Positions 1-8,727 of a DNA stretch of 49,650 nucleotides are shown piece by piece; within the stretch, counting starts at the first letter, position 1; every line of letters begins with the position of its first letter. The notes under the pieces were generated by a model. That model was not told the DNA's origin. It worked only from the letters and a program-made list of their open reading frames with translations, and searched no databases. This DNA comes from a virus. The position numbers were made by a program, and so were the translations under genes. Location of the stretch: positions 1 to 49,650 of IMG/VR virus record IMGVR_UViG_3300027917_000064. One strand, 5' to 3'.

Positions 1-278
1 GTGCGTGGCGGCTACGCCCAGATAATCTCTGGGGGATGGGACCGCTGGATAATCTGGTCGGTATGCAGTACCGGATTGATCATCTTGAAAACCTTAAGGC
101 AGACGTATTCGATCAGATTGCGTATCCGTTCCTGAAGATCAAAGGGTATGTTGAGGACTTTGATTGGGCACCGGGGGAGAGGGCTTATTGTGGAGATGAA
201 GGCGACGTGGACATGCTGGTACCGGATACCACCGCACTTAACGCGGACTTTCAGATTGCCCAGCTTGAAGAGGAAATG
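1..278. repeat. left copy of the imperfect terminal overlap
   Basis: These bases match 49373-49650 with no gaps and eight substitutions, at 35, 132, 143, 152, 155, 164, 212 and 233. Both copies encode the same internal part of the portal protein in the same frame. Seven substitutions are synonymous and one (base 212) changes Asp to Glu. A true packaged terminal repeat would normally be identical. The pattern fits better with an assembly that closes on itself through two co-existing strains. Confidence 0.95.
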
Positions 279-857
279 GAGCAAATGGCGGGTGCCCCGA
301 AGCAAGCAATGGGGATACGTACTCCGGGGGAAAAGACAGCTTTCGAGGTACAGACCCTAGAGAATGCAGCGGGCAGAATCTTCCAGAATAAGATCACTTA
401 TTTTGAGGAGAACTTCATAGAGCCTTTACTAAATAACATGCTGGAGGTGTCTAGGCGGAACTTAGATGGCTCTGATGTTGTCCGAACACTGGATAGTGAT
501 ATTGGGGTACAGATGTTCTTGACGCTAACTCAAGAGGATCTGACGGCCAAGGGCAAGCTGATTCCGCGTGGTGCTAGGCACTTTGCAGCCCAAGCGCAGC
601 TAATTCAGAACTTGACTTCCTTGGCAAACACCACAATATATCAAGATCCGGGGGTAAGAGCACATCTATCTGGGAAACAAATTGCCAAGTTAGTTGTCGA
701 AAACCTCGGATTGGAGAATTATGGCGTTTACGAAGAGAACGTCGCTATTACTGAACAGGCGGATACAGCCCGCTTGAGCAATGCAGCAAGCGAAGACGTT
801 CAAGTAGAAGCCATGACACCACTAAACCCGGAGGTGCCGCCCGATGAGGGAGCGTAA
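1..857 (+). CDS. portal protein, C-terminal part (continues from the right end of the window)
   Basis: This is the C-terminal part of the head-tail portal, the dodecameric ring through which DNA is packaged and ejected. The reading frame is open from base 3 and joins in frame to the gene that starts at 48451. Joined across the overlap, the protein is about 592 residues, a usual length for podovirus portals. The visible part has the conserved-looking segments LRPDNLWGMGPLDNLVGMQY and PGERAYCGDEGDV and a long alpha-helical, Gln-rich stretch. The acidic tail (PLNPEVPPDEGA) resembles the disordered tails of other portals. The next gene overlaps the stop by 14 bases. The assignment rests on gene order (terminase, portal, scaffold, capsid) and overall character; no search was run. 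Confidence 0.85.
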   Translation, partial: AWRLRPDNLWGMGPLDNLVGMQYRIDHLENLKADVFDQIAYPFLKIKGYVEDFDWAPGERAYCGDEGDVDMLVPDTTALNADFQIAQLEEEMEQMAGAPKQAMGIRTPGEKTAFEVQTLENAAGRIFQNKITYFEENFIEPLLNNMLEVSRRNLDGSDVVRTLDSDIGVQMFLTLTQEDLTAKGKLIPRGARHFAAQAQLIQNLTSLANTTIYQDPGVRAHLSGKQIAKLVVENLGLENYGVYEENVAITEQADTARLSNAASEDVQVEAMTPLNPEVPPDEGA

Positions 858-1110
858 CATCTCAACCGAGTGGTTCTTCGGGTGCAAGGATAAAGAGCAA
901 CGCGACGCCCGTAAGGGGCTCGTGGATTCTGCTGCACCTGTACTAGATGTACTGGTGAAGATGCTGGAACAGCGTAGGGAAACCTACGCAATGAAAGCAA
1001 GTGATTATGACGTTGCAGCGTGGCCCTATTATCAGGCTCACCGCAACGGACAGATGGAAGAGCTAGACCGGCTCATAAAACTAATAGGGAGTGTGACCAA
1101 CAATGAGTGA
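844..1110 (+). CDS. small hypothetical protein between portal and scaffold
   Basis: An 88-residue, mostly helical, charged protein of unrecognised family. The ATG at 844 lies inside the portal 3' end and has GGAGG at about 831-835 as a ribosome binding site. The stop overlaps the start of the scaffold gene by 8 bases, so portal, this gene and scaffold look translationally coupled. It carries the segment AAWPYYQAHRNGQMEELDRL and an N-terminal STEWFFGCKDKEQRDAR. Its place between portal and scaffold suggests a head-assembly accessory role, but nothing in the sequence proves it. Confidence 0.75.
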   Translation: MRERNISTEWFFGCKDKEQRDARKGLVDSAAPVLDVLVKMLEQRRETYAMKASDYDVAAWPYYQAHRNGQMEELDRLIKLIGSVTNNE

Positions 1111-1843
1111 TGATAACGTTACTAATAACGAGGGCGGGGGAGACGACCCTTTCGCTGCTCTCGTAGGCGAGGGTAAGAAGTTCGCTACTCCACAGGACTT
1201 GGCTCGTGGAAAGCAGGAGAGTGATGCGTTCATCTCCAAGATTCTAGACGAGAACAAGGCTTTAAGGACGTTGATCAACCAGCAGGAAGACAACACAAGG
1301 AGTAACCAGATTATGGAAGAGCTTCTGAATCGCGTTTCGCAGAGTACCCTTGGAAGGGAGGAACAGGGAGCCAACCAGCAACCTACACCGGCCAGTAACC
1401 AGTCTGAAAAGCCGGTAACTTCTAAGGATGTGGCTGAGATTTTTAAAGTGATGAAGAAAGCTGAGACTGAGCAGGAGAATCTGACAAAGGCTCTCTCTCA
1501 GGTTAAGGGCAAGTACGGGGACAAGACGGACGAGGTTCTTAAATCTCGTGCTGTCGAACTGGGCTTGGACTTGGACATGCTTTTGGCGACAGCCAAGCGT
1601 AGTCCCAATGCTTTCTTGACATTGCTAGGCGAAAATAGAGAACAACCCTCGGCAACAAGCGTAAAGGGGAGCATCAACAGTCAAGCTGTCATCAACAGCA
1701 CGCACGGCGCAGTACGTAACAAAGCGTACTACGACAAGATGCAGGCTGAGATGGGAGTCAGGAAGTTTGTGATGGACACCAAGATCCAGACACAGATGCA
1801 CCGCGACATGATGGACCTTGGAGACGCTTGGGACGGGGGGTAA
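1103..1843 (+). CDS. capsid scaffolding protein
   Basis: A 246-residue acidic, Gln/Asn/Glu-rich, mainly helical protein directly before the major capsid gene, the usual place and composition of a podovirus scaffold. It begins with a disordered acidic N-terminus (MSDDNVTNNEGGGDDPF). Coiled-coil-like segments follow at about residues 40-75 and 115-150, and the C-terminal 40 residues are basic and helical, where scaffolds usually bind coat. It would guide procapsid assembly and then leave or be degraded. The start at 1103 has GGGAG at 1088-1092. A one-mismatch copy of the dispersed palindrome (1128-1139) lies in codons 9-12. The assignment is from context and composition, since scaffolds rarely share sequence. 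Confidence 0.75.
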   Translation: MSDDNVTNNEGGGDDPFAALVGEGKKFATPQDLARGKQESDAFISKILDENKALRTLINQQEDNTRSNQIMEELLNRVSQSTLGREEQGANQQPTPASNQSEKPVTSKDVAEIFKVMKKAETEQENLTKALSQVKGKYGDKTDEVLKSRAVELGLDLDMLLATAKRSPNAFLTLLGENREQPSATSVKGSINSQAVINSTHGAVRNKAYYDKMQAEMGVRKFVMDTKIQTQMHRDMMDLGDAWDGG

Positions 1844-1876
1844 TCAACTACATCTAACAAATAGGAGTTTAACCCT

Positions 1877-2833
1877 ATGTCTATGACCACGGCTAATACC
1901 GGCAATCTTCGTCGGTCTAACCTGTGGAGTTCCCAGTTGAAGGACGTTCTAGAGGACGAGCTTTCAGCGCAGGCATACGTGCGGTGGCTCACCGAGTTTC
2001 CTGATGGCGATACGTTCAATATCCCGTCGATTGGTGATCTCCCTGTTCGTGACTACGTTGAAGATACGCCCGTCGTCTATGACGCGATGGATACTGGTAA
2101 CTTCACTTTCACTATTGGAGAATACGTCTCCAGCGGCACCTACATCACCAAGAAGGCGATGCAGGATGGCTACTACATGAATGAACTCGTGTCTACCTTC
2201 GTTCCGAAGCAGGCGCGTGCCATCATGGAAAAGCTGGAAACGGATATCCTTGCTCTGGGTGCTGGTGGTGCTTCTGGCGGGCAGACCGCTGGTGACACTA
2301 ACTCTATCAATGGAGCGGAGCACCGCTTTATTGGTACGGGTTCCGATGAGACGATGGCTGTCAAGGATTTCGCAAAGGTTCTGTTTGCTCTTAAGAAGGC
2401 AAACGTGCCTGATGTGAACCTTATTGCTCTTGTCGATCCTTCTGTGGAGTATACTCTTAACACGCTGACGAACATCGTTAACGTGTCGAACAACCCCATG
2501 TGGGAAGGTATCATCACCTCGGGCCTCGCGTCTGGTCGTCGGTTCGTCAAGAACATCTTCGGCTTCGACGTGTATACGTCCAACTATCTGCCCAAGGATC
2601 AGAATGAGACGATCACTCTGACCACGGGAGACGGTGTTGCAAATATCTTCTTCTCGGCTGCGGGCGGCGATATGATGCCGTTCGTTGGCGCTTGGCGTCA
2701 GATGCCTGAAGTTGATAGTGAGTACAACAAGGATTTCCAGCGCGAAGAGTACGTCACGACTTGTCGTTACGGCCTCAAGGTTTATCGCCCTGAGAATCTT
2801 GTCGTTGTTCTTACCGACACTGATCAGGTCTAA
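1877..2833 (+). CDS. major capsid protein
   Basis: A 318-residue protein predicted to be the HK97-fold coat subunit. It follows the scaffold gene, has a strong AGGAG site nine bases before the ATG, and has the features of podovirus coat proteins. These include an N-terminal helix with SQLKDVLEDELSAQAYVRW, a segment like an E-loop/P-domain (GEYVSSGTYITKKAMQDGYY), a long helix (VPKQARAIMEKLETDILALG), and a C-terminal P-domain strand ending RYGLKVYRPENLVVVL. Codon use is more G+C-rich and regular here than in the neighbours, as is usual for a highly expressed gene. No copy of the dispersed palindrome was seen in it. Confidence 0.88.
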   Translation: MSMTTANTGNLRRSNLWSSQLKDVLEDELSAQAYVRWLTEFPDGDTFNIPSIGDLPVRDYVEDTPVVYDAMDTGNFTFTIGEYVSSGTYITKKAMQDGYYMNELVSTFVPKQARAIMEKLETDILALGAGGASGGQTAGDTNSINGAEHRFIGTGSDETMAVKDFAKVLFALKKANVPDVNLIALVDPSVEYTLNTLTNIVNVSNNPMWEGIITSGLASGRRFVKNIFGFDVYTSNYLPKDQNETITLTTGDGVANIFFSAAGGDMMPFVGAWRQMPEVDSEYNKDFQREEYVTTCRYGLKVYRPENLVVVLTDTDQV

Positions 2834-2844
2834 GGAGGCACATC

Positions 2845-3336
2845 ATGGCTAGGGAAAATTGGTGGACTAATTCGGATGGCCTCTACGTTGGTTATGGCAC
2901 TCGGGACGTTTCGACTACGCTTGCTGGAAAGACCAGTAAGGGTGGTCTTAAGCAGGAGCTAACTGTTCGCATTGTTGGTACGGATCTGGCTGATGCAGCT
3001 ACCGTTGACCAGCTTGCTCACAGCGCAGTTATTCCTGCTGGAGCGTTTATTGAGTCAGCTACCCTTGAAGTCCATACGGCGTTCGCAGGCTCGAATGCTG
3101 TATTGGATATTGGAGTGTACGCTGTCGATTCCGATGGCACGACTGACGATGATGGCATCGACGCTGCTGTTGCGGTTACTAGTATTGACGCCGAGCAGGA
3201 CACTATTGCCTGCGACGGTGCCGTGGTTGACACTGTGCTTGATGCACCGTATGGGGTAGGGGCGTCTTATGACACCGCTGCTTTTACGGCTGGCGTTGGC
3301 ACGCTGACAATCGTTTACTACATTCCGCAGCCGTAA
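2845..3336 (+). CDS. beta-rich virion protein, possible capsid decoration protein
   Basis: A 163-residue Ala/Thr/Asp/Val-rich protein eleven bases after the capsid gene with a strong AAGGAGG site. It has no signal peptide or membrane segment. Alternating hydrophobic and polar residues predict beta-strands, and TIVYYIPQP ends the protein. Small beta proteins directly behind the coat gene are often decoration or head-stabilising proteins; this role is inferred from position. A two-mismatch copy of the palindrome (3175-3186) is in its coding sequence. A G/C hairpin follows the stop. Confidence 0.7.
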   Translation: MARENWWTNSDGLYVGYGTRDVSTTLAGKTSKGGLKQELTVRIVGTDLADAATVDQLAHSAVIPAGAFIESATLEVHTAFAGSNAVLDIGVYAVDSDGTTDDDGIDAAVAVTSIDAEQDTIACDGAVVDTVLDAPYGVGASYDTAAFTAGVGTLTIVYYIPQP

Positions 3337-3344
3337 GGCAATTG

Positions 3345-3375
3345 GGTCTTGGGGGGAGCAATCCCCCCTTGGCCC
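3345..3375 (+). terminator. strong G/C hairpin after the capsid genes
   Basis: GGGGGGA at 3351-3357 pairs with TCCCCCC at 3362-3368 around a GCAA tetraloop. There is no U-run after it, so it may be an attenuator or an RNA-processing/stability hairpin that keeps the upstream capsid message abundant rather than a full terminator. An exact copy of the 12-bp palindrome (3376-3387) follows at once. Confidence 0.6.
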
Positions 3376-3387
3376 GTTACTAGTAAC
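3376..3387. repeat. exact dispersed palindrome GTTACTAGTAAC
   Basis: An exact copy of the 12-bp perfect palindrome in a spacer, between the post-capsid hairpin and the AGGAG site of the gene at 3405. Confidence 0.9.
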
Positions 3388-3404
3388 TATATAGGAGAAT
3401 ATAC

Positions 3405-3593
3405 ATGGCTCTTTCAAAGGAAGACTCGCAGATGTGTGATGCTGAGGAGAATCCCTTGATCGGTCCCGCGCAGGCTACGATTGCTACGGTCACTGTGACT
3501 GGCACGTATGCTACTGACGACACCCCGATTGAGACGGCTATCAATAGCATCATTGCCGCATTGATTGCTCACGGTCTAATCAAGGCGTCGTAA
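3405..3593 (+). CDS. small head protein, head-fibre-like C-terminus
   Basis: A 62-residue protein with a good AGGAG site. The C-terminal half (TPIETAINSIIAALIAHGLI followed by KAS) has the pattern of the short helical, likely trimer-forming motif seen in many small phage head-fibre or decoration proteins, where AIN.IIAALKA.GL repeats the theme. The N-terminal part is polar. A role on the capsid surface is inferred from this pattern and the location between coat and tail genes. Confidence 0.65.
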   Translation: MALSKEDSQMCDAEENPLIGPAQATIATVTVTGTYATDDTPIETAINSIIAALIAHGLIKAS

Positions 3594-3597
3594 TCTT

Positions 3598-3720
3598 ATG
3601 CCCGCTAAACTTGAGCGGTGCGTAAAGAAGGTTAAGAAGCAGGGGAAGTCAAAGTCCTCTGCCTATGCTATTTGTACGGCATCTCTCAAGAAAGCCAAGA
3701 AGAAGGGGAAGAAGCGATGA
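3598..3720 (+). CDS. 40-residue basic protein with SAYAIC motif
   Basis: A 40-residue, very Lys-rich protein starting at ATG 3598, five bases after the previous stop, and ending at TGA 3718-3720, which overlaps the next start. It reads MPAKLERCVKKVKKQGKSKS, then SAYAICTASLKKAKKKGKKR. Tiny basic phage proteins with a central S-A-[WY]-A-I-C motif occur beside capsid genes in many tailed phages. Function is unknown, with DNA or capsid-interior binding the obvious guess. It is supported by tight coupling and by the recognised motif, but has only a weak ribosome binding site. Confidence 0.7.
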   Translation: MPAKLERCVKKVKKQGKSKSSAYAICTASLKKAKKKGKKR

Positions 3721-3962
3721 AGACTGGCATGAGTGGTGCCAATCGTCGCGGGATGGTTAACGCCCGTCAGAACAAGGATATGTCTGATCTGCGTAAGATG
3801 AAGAAAGCCTTCTATATGGAAGGTAAAGGTAGCAGAAAGGCAATTAAAAAGAAGGAAGAAAGCAACGCCAAACGTGCTCGTATTCGTTACGGGGACAATG
3901 GCGTTTATCAGTATACGGGCGGTGAGTCCAGAAAGAAATGGATGAACTGGAGAACTAAGTAA
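3717..3962 (+). CDS. small basic hypothetical virion-region protein
   Basis: An 81-residue, Lys/Arg-rich protein. I chose ATG 3717, which overlaps the upstream TGA (ATGA) and follows AAGAAGGGGAAGAAG, rather than an upstream start at 3672 inside the previous gene. Two Met-rich basic segments (LRKMKKAFYMEGKGSRKAIK and NAKRARIRYGDNGVYQYTGG) suggest nucleic-acid or head-interior contact. The family is not recognised. It lies two bases from the tail adaptor gene. Confidence 0.7.
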   Translation: MKTGMSGANRRGMVNARQNKDMSDLRKMKKAFYMEGKGSRKAIKKKEESNAKRARIRYGDNGVYQYTGGESRKKWMNWRTK

Positions 3963-3964
3963 TT

Positions 3965-4723
3965 ATGGCTAAGAAGTCCCTTCTGGAAATGACACAAGGC
4001 ATCCTGTCTGCTATGGACAGCGATGAAGTCTCGCAGATTGCTGATACGGTGGAGGCCCAGCAGGTTGCTAGGATCATCGAGGATGTCTACTATGATATTG
4101 TAGATGAGCACGATCTGGCTCACACGATGGATGTGTTTGCTCTGGAGGGGCTAGCCGATCTCACTAAGCCTACTCACATGCGCCTGCCTGAAGATGTTTC
4201 AAAGGTTACTTGGATTAAATATGACAGGCGTACCAGTGCTTCAGATCCTAAATCTTATCAGGAAATAACCCGGCTTGAGCCGGTTGAGTTTGTAGAGTAC
4301 ACGGCGGCGCGTGACTCTACCGACACTACCAATAATCTAGTTGTAGACTATACAGCTAACATTCCCTTGATCATTGATCTCAATACCCCGCCGCTTTACT
4401 GGACCTCGTTCGATGATGAATACATTGTCTTTGATTCAATTGATAAGAGTGTAGATGACACGTTGCACTCAGCAAAGACTCTATGCTACGGAACGATGAG
4501 GCCAGCATTTACTTCTCAGCAAGACGAATTTATCCCAGACCTACCGGAACACTTGTTCTCCCTGTTGTATAACGAGAGCATGTCACGGTGCATGAACTTC
4601 TGGAAGCAAAGTGTTCTACCCAAGGTAGAGCAAACTGCCAGTCGTATGCGCGTGCGTGCCCAGCGTAACAAACGGAGACAGACCCTAACGCACGAAGGAG
4701 TTGACTATGGCCGACGCACCTGA
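3965..4723 (+). CDS. head-tail adaptor (tail tubular A / gp4-like)
   Basis: A 252-residue protein between head genes and the nozzle gene, the position of the podovirus adaptor ring (T7 gp11 or P22 gp4 type) that docks on the portal. Its N-terminal helices (MTQGILSAMDSDEVSQIADT and VARIIEDVYYDIVDEHDL) are typical of this fold. The middle is beta-rich, and a basic helical C-terminus (SRMRVRAQRNKRRQT) could contact DNA or the portal. GGAGAAC precedes the ATG by about 12 bases. The assignment is from order and N-terminal pattern. Confidence 0.7.
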   Translation: MAKKSLLEMTQGILSAMDSDEVSQIADTVEAQQVARIIEDVYYDIVDEHDLAHTMDVFALEGLADLTKPTHMRLPEDVSKVTWIKYDRRTSASDPKSYQEITRLEPVEFVEYTAARDSTDTTNNLVVDYTANIPLIIDLNTPPLYWTSFDDEYIVFDSIDKSVDDTLHSAKTLCYGTMRPAFTSQQDEFIPDLPEHLFSLLYNESMSRCMNFWKQSVLPKVEQTASRMRVRAQRNKRRQTLTHEGVDYGRRT

Positions 4724-5030
4724 TCTTTTAGAACGCACGACCGCGATTACTAATAACACCACGCCGACCGGGCGTGAGCTTGGAGTAGTTATGAATAGAG
4801 AGTATGGCTTGTTTCGTATTCGTTATGTGGATAACAAGCCGGGAGATTTGCCAAACAATCTTAATGGGTTGTACACAAAACATGAGTACGCGGCGTCTGC
4901 TCTAAGGAACTACATTAGAGAGATGTGGGATATGAATGACAAGGCTGTAGAGAAAGCGCGTCTCAAGAGTCATCGAGAAAAGGTGATGCCAAATGCAGAG
5001 ACGCCCGATCAGTCTAGATCCACAGGTTAA
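4707..5030 (+). CDS. small protein between adaptor and nozzle
   Basis: A 107-residue protein beginning MADAPDLLERTT. I chose ATG 4707, six bases after GAAGGAG; an in-frame TTG at 4701 is less likely. It overlaps the adaptor gene by 17 bases and the nozzle gene by 38. The core (GLYTKHEYAASALRNYIREM) is helical. ITNNTT near the N-terminus is encoded by a degenerate palindrome copy at 4746-4757. The family is not recognised; it may be a tail-assembly factor. Confidence 0.7.
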   Translation: MADAPDLLERTTAITNNTTPTGRELGVVMNREYGLFRIRYVDNKPGDLPNNLNGLYTKHEYAASALRNYIREMWDMNDKAVEKARLKSHREKVMPNAETPDQSRSTG

Positions 5031-8000
5031 TACACAGCCTGTAGAGAAGAGTTATTACACGTTCGTGGCGGGGCTCAATACTGACGCCTCGCCTCTGAAC
5101 TTTCCTGATAACTTCTCCTCAGACGAGGAGAATTTTATTTTAAACCTCGACGGTTCTCGTCAGAGGCGGAAGGGTCTTGCCCTAGAAACGGGCGGGCAGA
5201 GTATCACTACCAACACGACAGTGATGTATAATTCTGGCGCTACTCTCACAGTCATAGATGTCGGGACTGGTGAAGGTGTTACGTTCACGTACAACGATAC
5301 CTATTATGTTTTTTATAAGAATACCGTTACCGGGGAGATTATACTTGGATGGACCGGTACCTCGAAGGACGCACCGGGAATGGTATCGGTCACAATGGAT
5401 GGAACCGAATATTTTATTGCTGATGCCACAGTAGACAAACTATTTATTACTAGTAACTATTATTGGACAGCTACGTGGCCTGCTGAACTGGCGACGTGGC
5501 CCTCTGTAAGTTCCACTGTAACTGTCACCTTCACAGGTACTATTCTTGGGCAATATGGTATTGTCCGTTGTCACCATTGGCGCAACGTTGATGGTAATCC
5601 TGATCTTAACTTCCTAGTGATGCAGAACGGACAGTGGTTAATGTTCTTTCAGGATGATGAAGTCATCTCTACAGATGGCGATAATTCTCTTATTGCAGAG
5701 TATGATCTATCTCTGTACGCAGCACCGGATGCTACTGCCGAGCTAATTCAAACCAATCCTATTAACACGGACTATGGCCGTGGGCACCTGTTTGTGGTGG
5801 GTAAATACATTGAGCCACTTAGGTTTGAGTACGATCAAGTTGCTGGGGTTATGAGTGCCGCAGTACTCAGCCTGAAGGAACGTGACTTTAATGGATTGGA
5901 TGACAAGAAGAGTGATACTTTTCGTCCAGCCGAAGGAGATGCTAACGAAGAGACTCACAGATATAATCTGCTGAATCAAGGATGGACGCAGACGAATATT
6001 GATGCTGTTATAGCTACTGATGGGTTCTACCCATCTAAAGCAATGATACAGTGGAAAGGGATTCAGACAGCGTATGATGCTGATCCTGCCGCTACTGAGA
6101 ATCTAGACTACAAGCAGTTCTCTCCTGATAAACTTTTAACTGAGTTGTTCCAAGATTCCCCTGCTCCGATGGGGCATTTTATTATTAATTCTTTTGACAC
6201 TAGTGTTATTACTGTCACGTCCACTAGTGGGTACCCTATTTCAATAGCTGATTGGACAGACACATTTGATAGGGAAACGGCTGGTACTTATACCATCACA
6301 CTTACCTTAGAAGACGATCACACTATTTCTGATGGGGACACTGTTACTATTGAGGGCACAGAATCTAAGTGGGGACGCCAAGGCATACGCAGAGTTATTT
6401 ATGAACTGTGGTCTTATGACGGCACCTATGAGGTCACTATAGATACTTATACAGCCACAGCAGCTACTTCAGCTAATCCGGCTGTTTTAACTCTTGGTAC
6501 ACACCCATTTGTTACGGGTGATCGTGTTCGTCTAGAAAGTTTTGCTGGTGGTACGTGGGACACGGAGAACGGGAACACCTACGAAGTAACAGCCTACGAT
6601 GCTACAACTATTACTCTTGGGGCATTGGATTCTTCTAGTCTAGGAACTTACACAGCAAGTAGTGGGCACGTTCTGGATAACCGTAGGTTTGATATTGATG
6701 TAGTGTGGCCTTTCAGTGGAAATGGAGTGAACTGGGATCAGTTCTATTTGGACCACTATGGTGTTGCAAACGTAACAGTATTTGACGTAGATTCCCTTGC
6801 TAGTAGTTACACGTACACTGCCGGGGTGCGGCCTACTGCTGTAGCTTTCTACGCAGGACGTGTGTGGTACGCGGGCATACGGGATAAGCGCAACAACCAC
6901 AGGATCCACTTCTCACAGGTTGTTGAAAAAGACAGTCAGTATGAGAAATGCTACCAAGTAGCCGATCCTACGTCTCAAGATATCAGCGATCTAGTAGACA
7001 CAGACGGTGGAGTTATTAATATCCCCGAGATGGATGGGATACATGAGCTACTTCAATATAACGGAAGGTTACTAGTATTCGCGGAGAATGGTATCTGGGA
7101 AATCATGGGTGGCAACAGATCCTACTTTACGACTACCAATTACACTGTACGTCAGATCAGCAACGTAGGCTCGGTTAATGCTGAGAGCATTGTGATAGCT
7201 GAGGGTGTCCCGTTCTATTGGAGTGACGGGGCTATTAACGCTATTCAGACAGACCCACAAGAGGGGTTCCTGTTTGTTCAAGATGTATCTACTGGTAAGA
7301 TTGAGAACTTGTTACTAGCCCTGAAGAAGAACGCAAAGAAACAGGTACAGGCTGCTTATGATAAGGGCAGTAAGAAAGTCTATTGGTTGTACGATGTAGA
7401 TGCTGCTGAACGGTGGTACTACACTAACTGGTTGACTATGGATCTACGGCTAAACGGAGCGTTCTCTAAGTTTAGAAACTACTCTGAGGATGCCTTTATT
7501 CCATTTCACATCAAGAGTATTTACGATATTGAATCTTATGAAAACACGGCTAATGTAGAACGCAACATCAAGTTTGTATGCTTGGCTAGTGATGCGTACT
7601 TGTTGCGGTTCGCAGAACTAAACGATGCTAGTTTTGAAGACTTTGGCATAGACGCAGCCGGATACCTAGAGACAGGCAATGATACATTTGGTGACGCTAC
7701 CAGACGTAGATACGGACGGTACTTGTTTACGTACATGAAGCGCACCGAGACAGGTTACGACACGGTAGATGAAGATACTGTGCCCCTTACTCCTTCTGCT
7801 ATGCACGTTCGTTACGTGTGGAACTGGGCGGATACTAGTAACACAGGTAAGTGGAGTAACCAGCAAAGTATCTACAAGGAACAGATCTACAAGTACAGGC
7901 GTCCTTGGACTCCTACTACAGCTACAGATCTAATGGGTGAGAGTGTTGTCGTAGCTAAGTCAAAGATCCGTGGAAGTGGCCGGGTACTTCGTCTAAGGTT

Positions 8001-8073
8001 TGATACAGCAGCAGGCTATGACGCCCATCTGTACGGGTGGCACTTGCGTCAAGATATAACTAAAGAGGCATAA
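4993..8073 (+). CDS. tail nozzle protein (tail tubular B-like)
   Basis: A 1026-residue beta-rich protein that likely forms the hexameric tail nozzle (T7 gp12 or P22 gp10 type). The N-terminus has the hallmark AGLNTDASPLNFPDNFSSDE followed by NLDGSRQRRKGL, a pattern I recognise from podovirus nozzle proteins. At about residues 487-561 there is an inserted module beginning ANPAVLTLGTHPFVTGDRV, with GNTYEVT..D..T-I-T-L and ending SLGTYTASSGH. This matches the small beta-barrel annotated in phage nozzles as an E1-FCCH-like domain. The protein is longer than T7 gp12 (about 790 residues), partly because of such insertions. Palindrome copies lie at 5446, 7068 and 7832. The start overlaps the previous gene by 38 bases. 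Confidence 0.82.
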   Translation: MQRRPISLDPQVNTQPVEKSYYTFVAGLNTDASPLNFPDNFSSDEENFILNLDGSRQRRKGLALETGGQSITTNTTVMYNSGATLTVIDVGTGEGVTFTYNDTYYVFYKNTVTGEIILGWTGTSKDAPGMVSVTMDGTEYFIADATVDKLFITSNYYWTATWPAELATWPSVSSTVTVTFTGTILGQYGIVRCHHWRNVDGNPDLNFLVMQNGQWLMFFQDDEVISTDGDNSLIAEYDLSLYAAPDATAELIQTNPINTDYGRGHLFVVGKYIEPLRFEYDQVAGVMSAAVLSLKERDFNGLDDKKSDTFRPAEGDANEETHRYNLLNQGWTQTNIDAVIATDGFYPSKAMIQWKGIQTAYDADPAATENLDYKQFSPDKLLTELFQDSPAPMGHFIINSFDTSVITVTSTSGYPISIADWTDTFDRETAGTYTITLTLEDDHTISDGDTVTIEGTESKWGRQGIRRVIYELWSYDGTYEVTIDTYTATAATSANPAVLTLGTHPFVTGDRVRLESFAGGTWDTENGNTYEVTAYDATTITLGALDSSSLGTYTASSGHVLDNRRFDIDVVWPFSGNGVNWDQFYLDHYGVANVTVFDVDSLASSYTYTAGVRPTAVAFYAGRVWYAGIRDKRNNHRIHFSQVVEKDSQYEKCYQVADPTSQDISDLVDTDGGVINIPEMDGIHELLQYNGRLLVFAENGIWEIMGGNRSYFTTTNYTVRQISNVGSVNAESIVIAEGVPFYWSDGAINAIQTDPQEGFLFVQDVSTGKIENLLLALKKNAKKQVQAAYDKGSKKVYWLYDVDAAERWYYTNWLTMDLRLNGAFSKFRNYSEDAFIPFHIKSIYDIESYENTANVERNIKFVCLASDAYLLRFAELNDASFEDFGIDAAGYLETGNDTFGDATRRRYGRYLFTYMKRTETGYDTVDEDTVPLTPSAMHVRYVWNWADTSNTGKWSNQQSIYKEQIYKYRRPWTPTTATDLMGESVVVAKSKIRGSGRVLRLRFDTAAGYDAHLYGWHLRQDITKEA

Positions 8074-8076
8074 GCT

Positions 8077-8724
8077 ATGTCTGAAGAAAGTACTGGCGCA
8101 ATTAGTGGCGCAGCACAAGGGGCGGCCGTTGGAACAATGATTATGCCGGGTATCGGAACAGCAGTAGGTGCTGTTGTTGGAGCTATTGGTGGGTTTTTTA
8201 GTGGGAGCAAAGCCCGTGCTGCCCGCCTAAGTGCAACAAAAGCAACTAAGATACAAAGACAAGTTTCTTACATGGATGCTGGAAAGAAGCGTGTTGAATA
8301 TGTCAGACAACAGCGTATGGAGGAAGCCAGAGCACGAGCAGCTATTGCTTTTGAATCAGGTGGACTGGAGTCTTCAGCCGGTAGAGGAGCTTTGTCTAGT
8401 TCTCGTTCACAGTATACTAGTAATCTTGGATACTTTGATTGGAGAATTAACCAGTATTCTGCTATGCAGTTCTATATGGATAAAGCAGGAAAGTACGCAG
8501 CACAATCTCAGCAAATTAATGGCATGATGCAGTCATTGTTTCAGGCGGCTCAATTGTTTGCTCCCTCTCCGGGCAGCACACCTTCTCCCGGCGGTGGTGG
8601 TGGTACCCCTCAAGTCGGAACTAGCTATCAGCCGTATAGTTCCTTAAATCCCGGTGGTACTAGTCTTCTTGGTGGGTCTGCTCCTTCTAATTTCGGTACG
8701 CTGCCGGGAGGCTTAGGGCAATAA
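8077..8724 (+). CDS. internal virion protein, gp14-like
   Basis: A 215-residue protein. It begins with a Gly/Ala-rich hydrophobic region with glycine-zipper spacing (GAAQGAAVGTMIMPGIGTAV, then GAVVGAIGGFF, about residues 10-45). A basic amphipathic helix rich in Ala, Arg and Glu follows (RQQRMEEARARAAIAFESGG). The Gly/Pro/Ser-rich tail looks disordered. This is the architecture and position of T7 gp14, the first ejected core protein, which forms a pore in the outer membrane. It starts three bases after the nozzle stop and is followed at once by two very large internal-protein candidates. Confidence 0.75.
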   Translation: MSEESTGAISGAAQGAAVGTMIMPGIGTAVGAVVGAIGGFFSGSKARAARLSATKATKIQRQVSYMDAGKKRVEYVRQQRMEEARARAAIAFESGGLESSAGRGALSSSRSQYTSNLGYFDWRINQYSAMQFYMDKAGKYAAQSQQINGMMQSLFQAAQLFAPSPGSTPSPGGGGGTPQVGTSYQPYSSLNPGGTSLLGGSAPSNFGTLPGGLGQ

Positions 8725-8727
8725 TAT

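Noticed and set aside
1-278. Direct terminal repeats of a linear packaged genome
   Set aside because: The copies differ at eight sites, which a replicated terminal repeat would not. They lie inside the portal gene, an unusual place for packaged ends.
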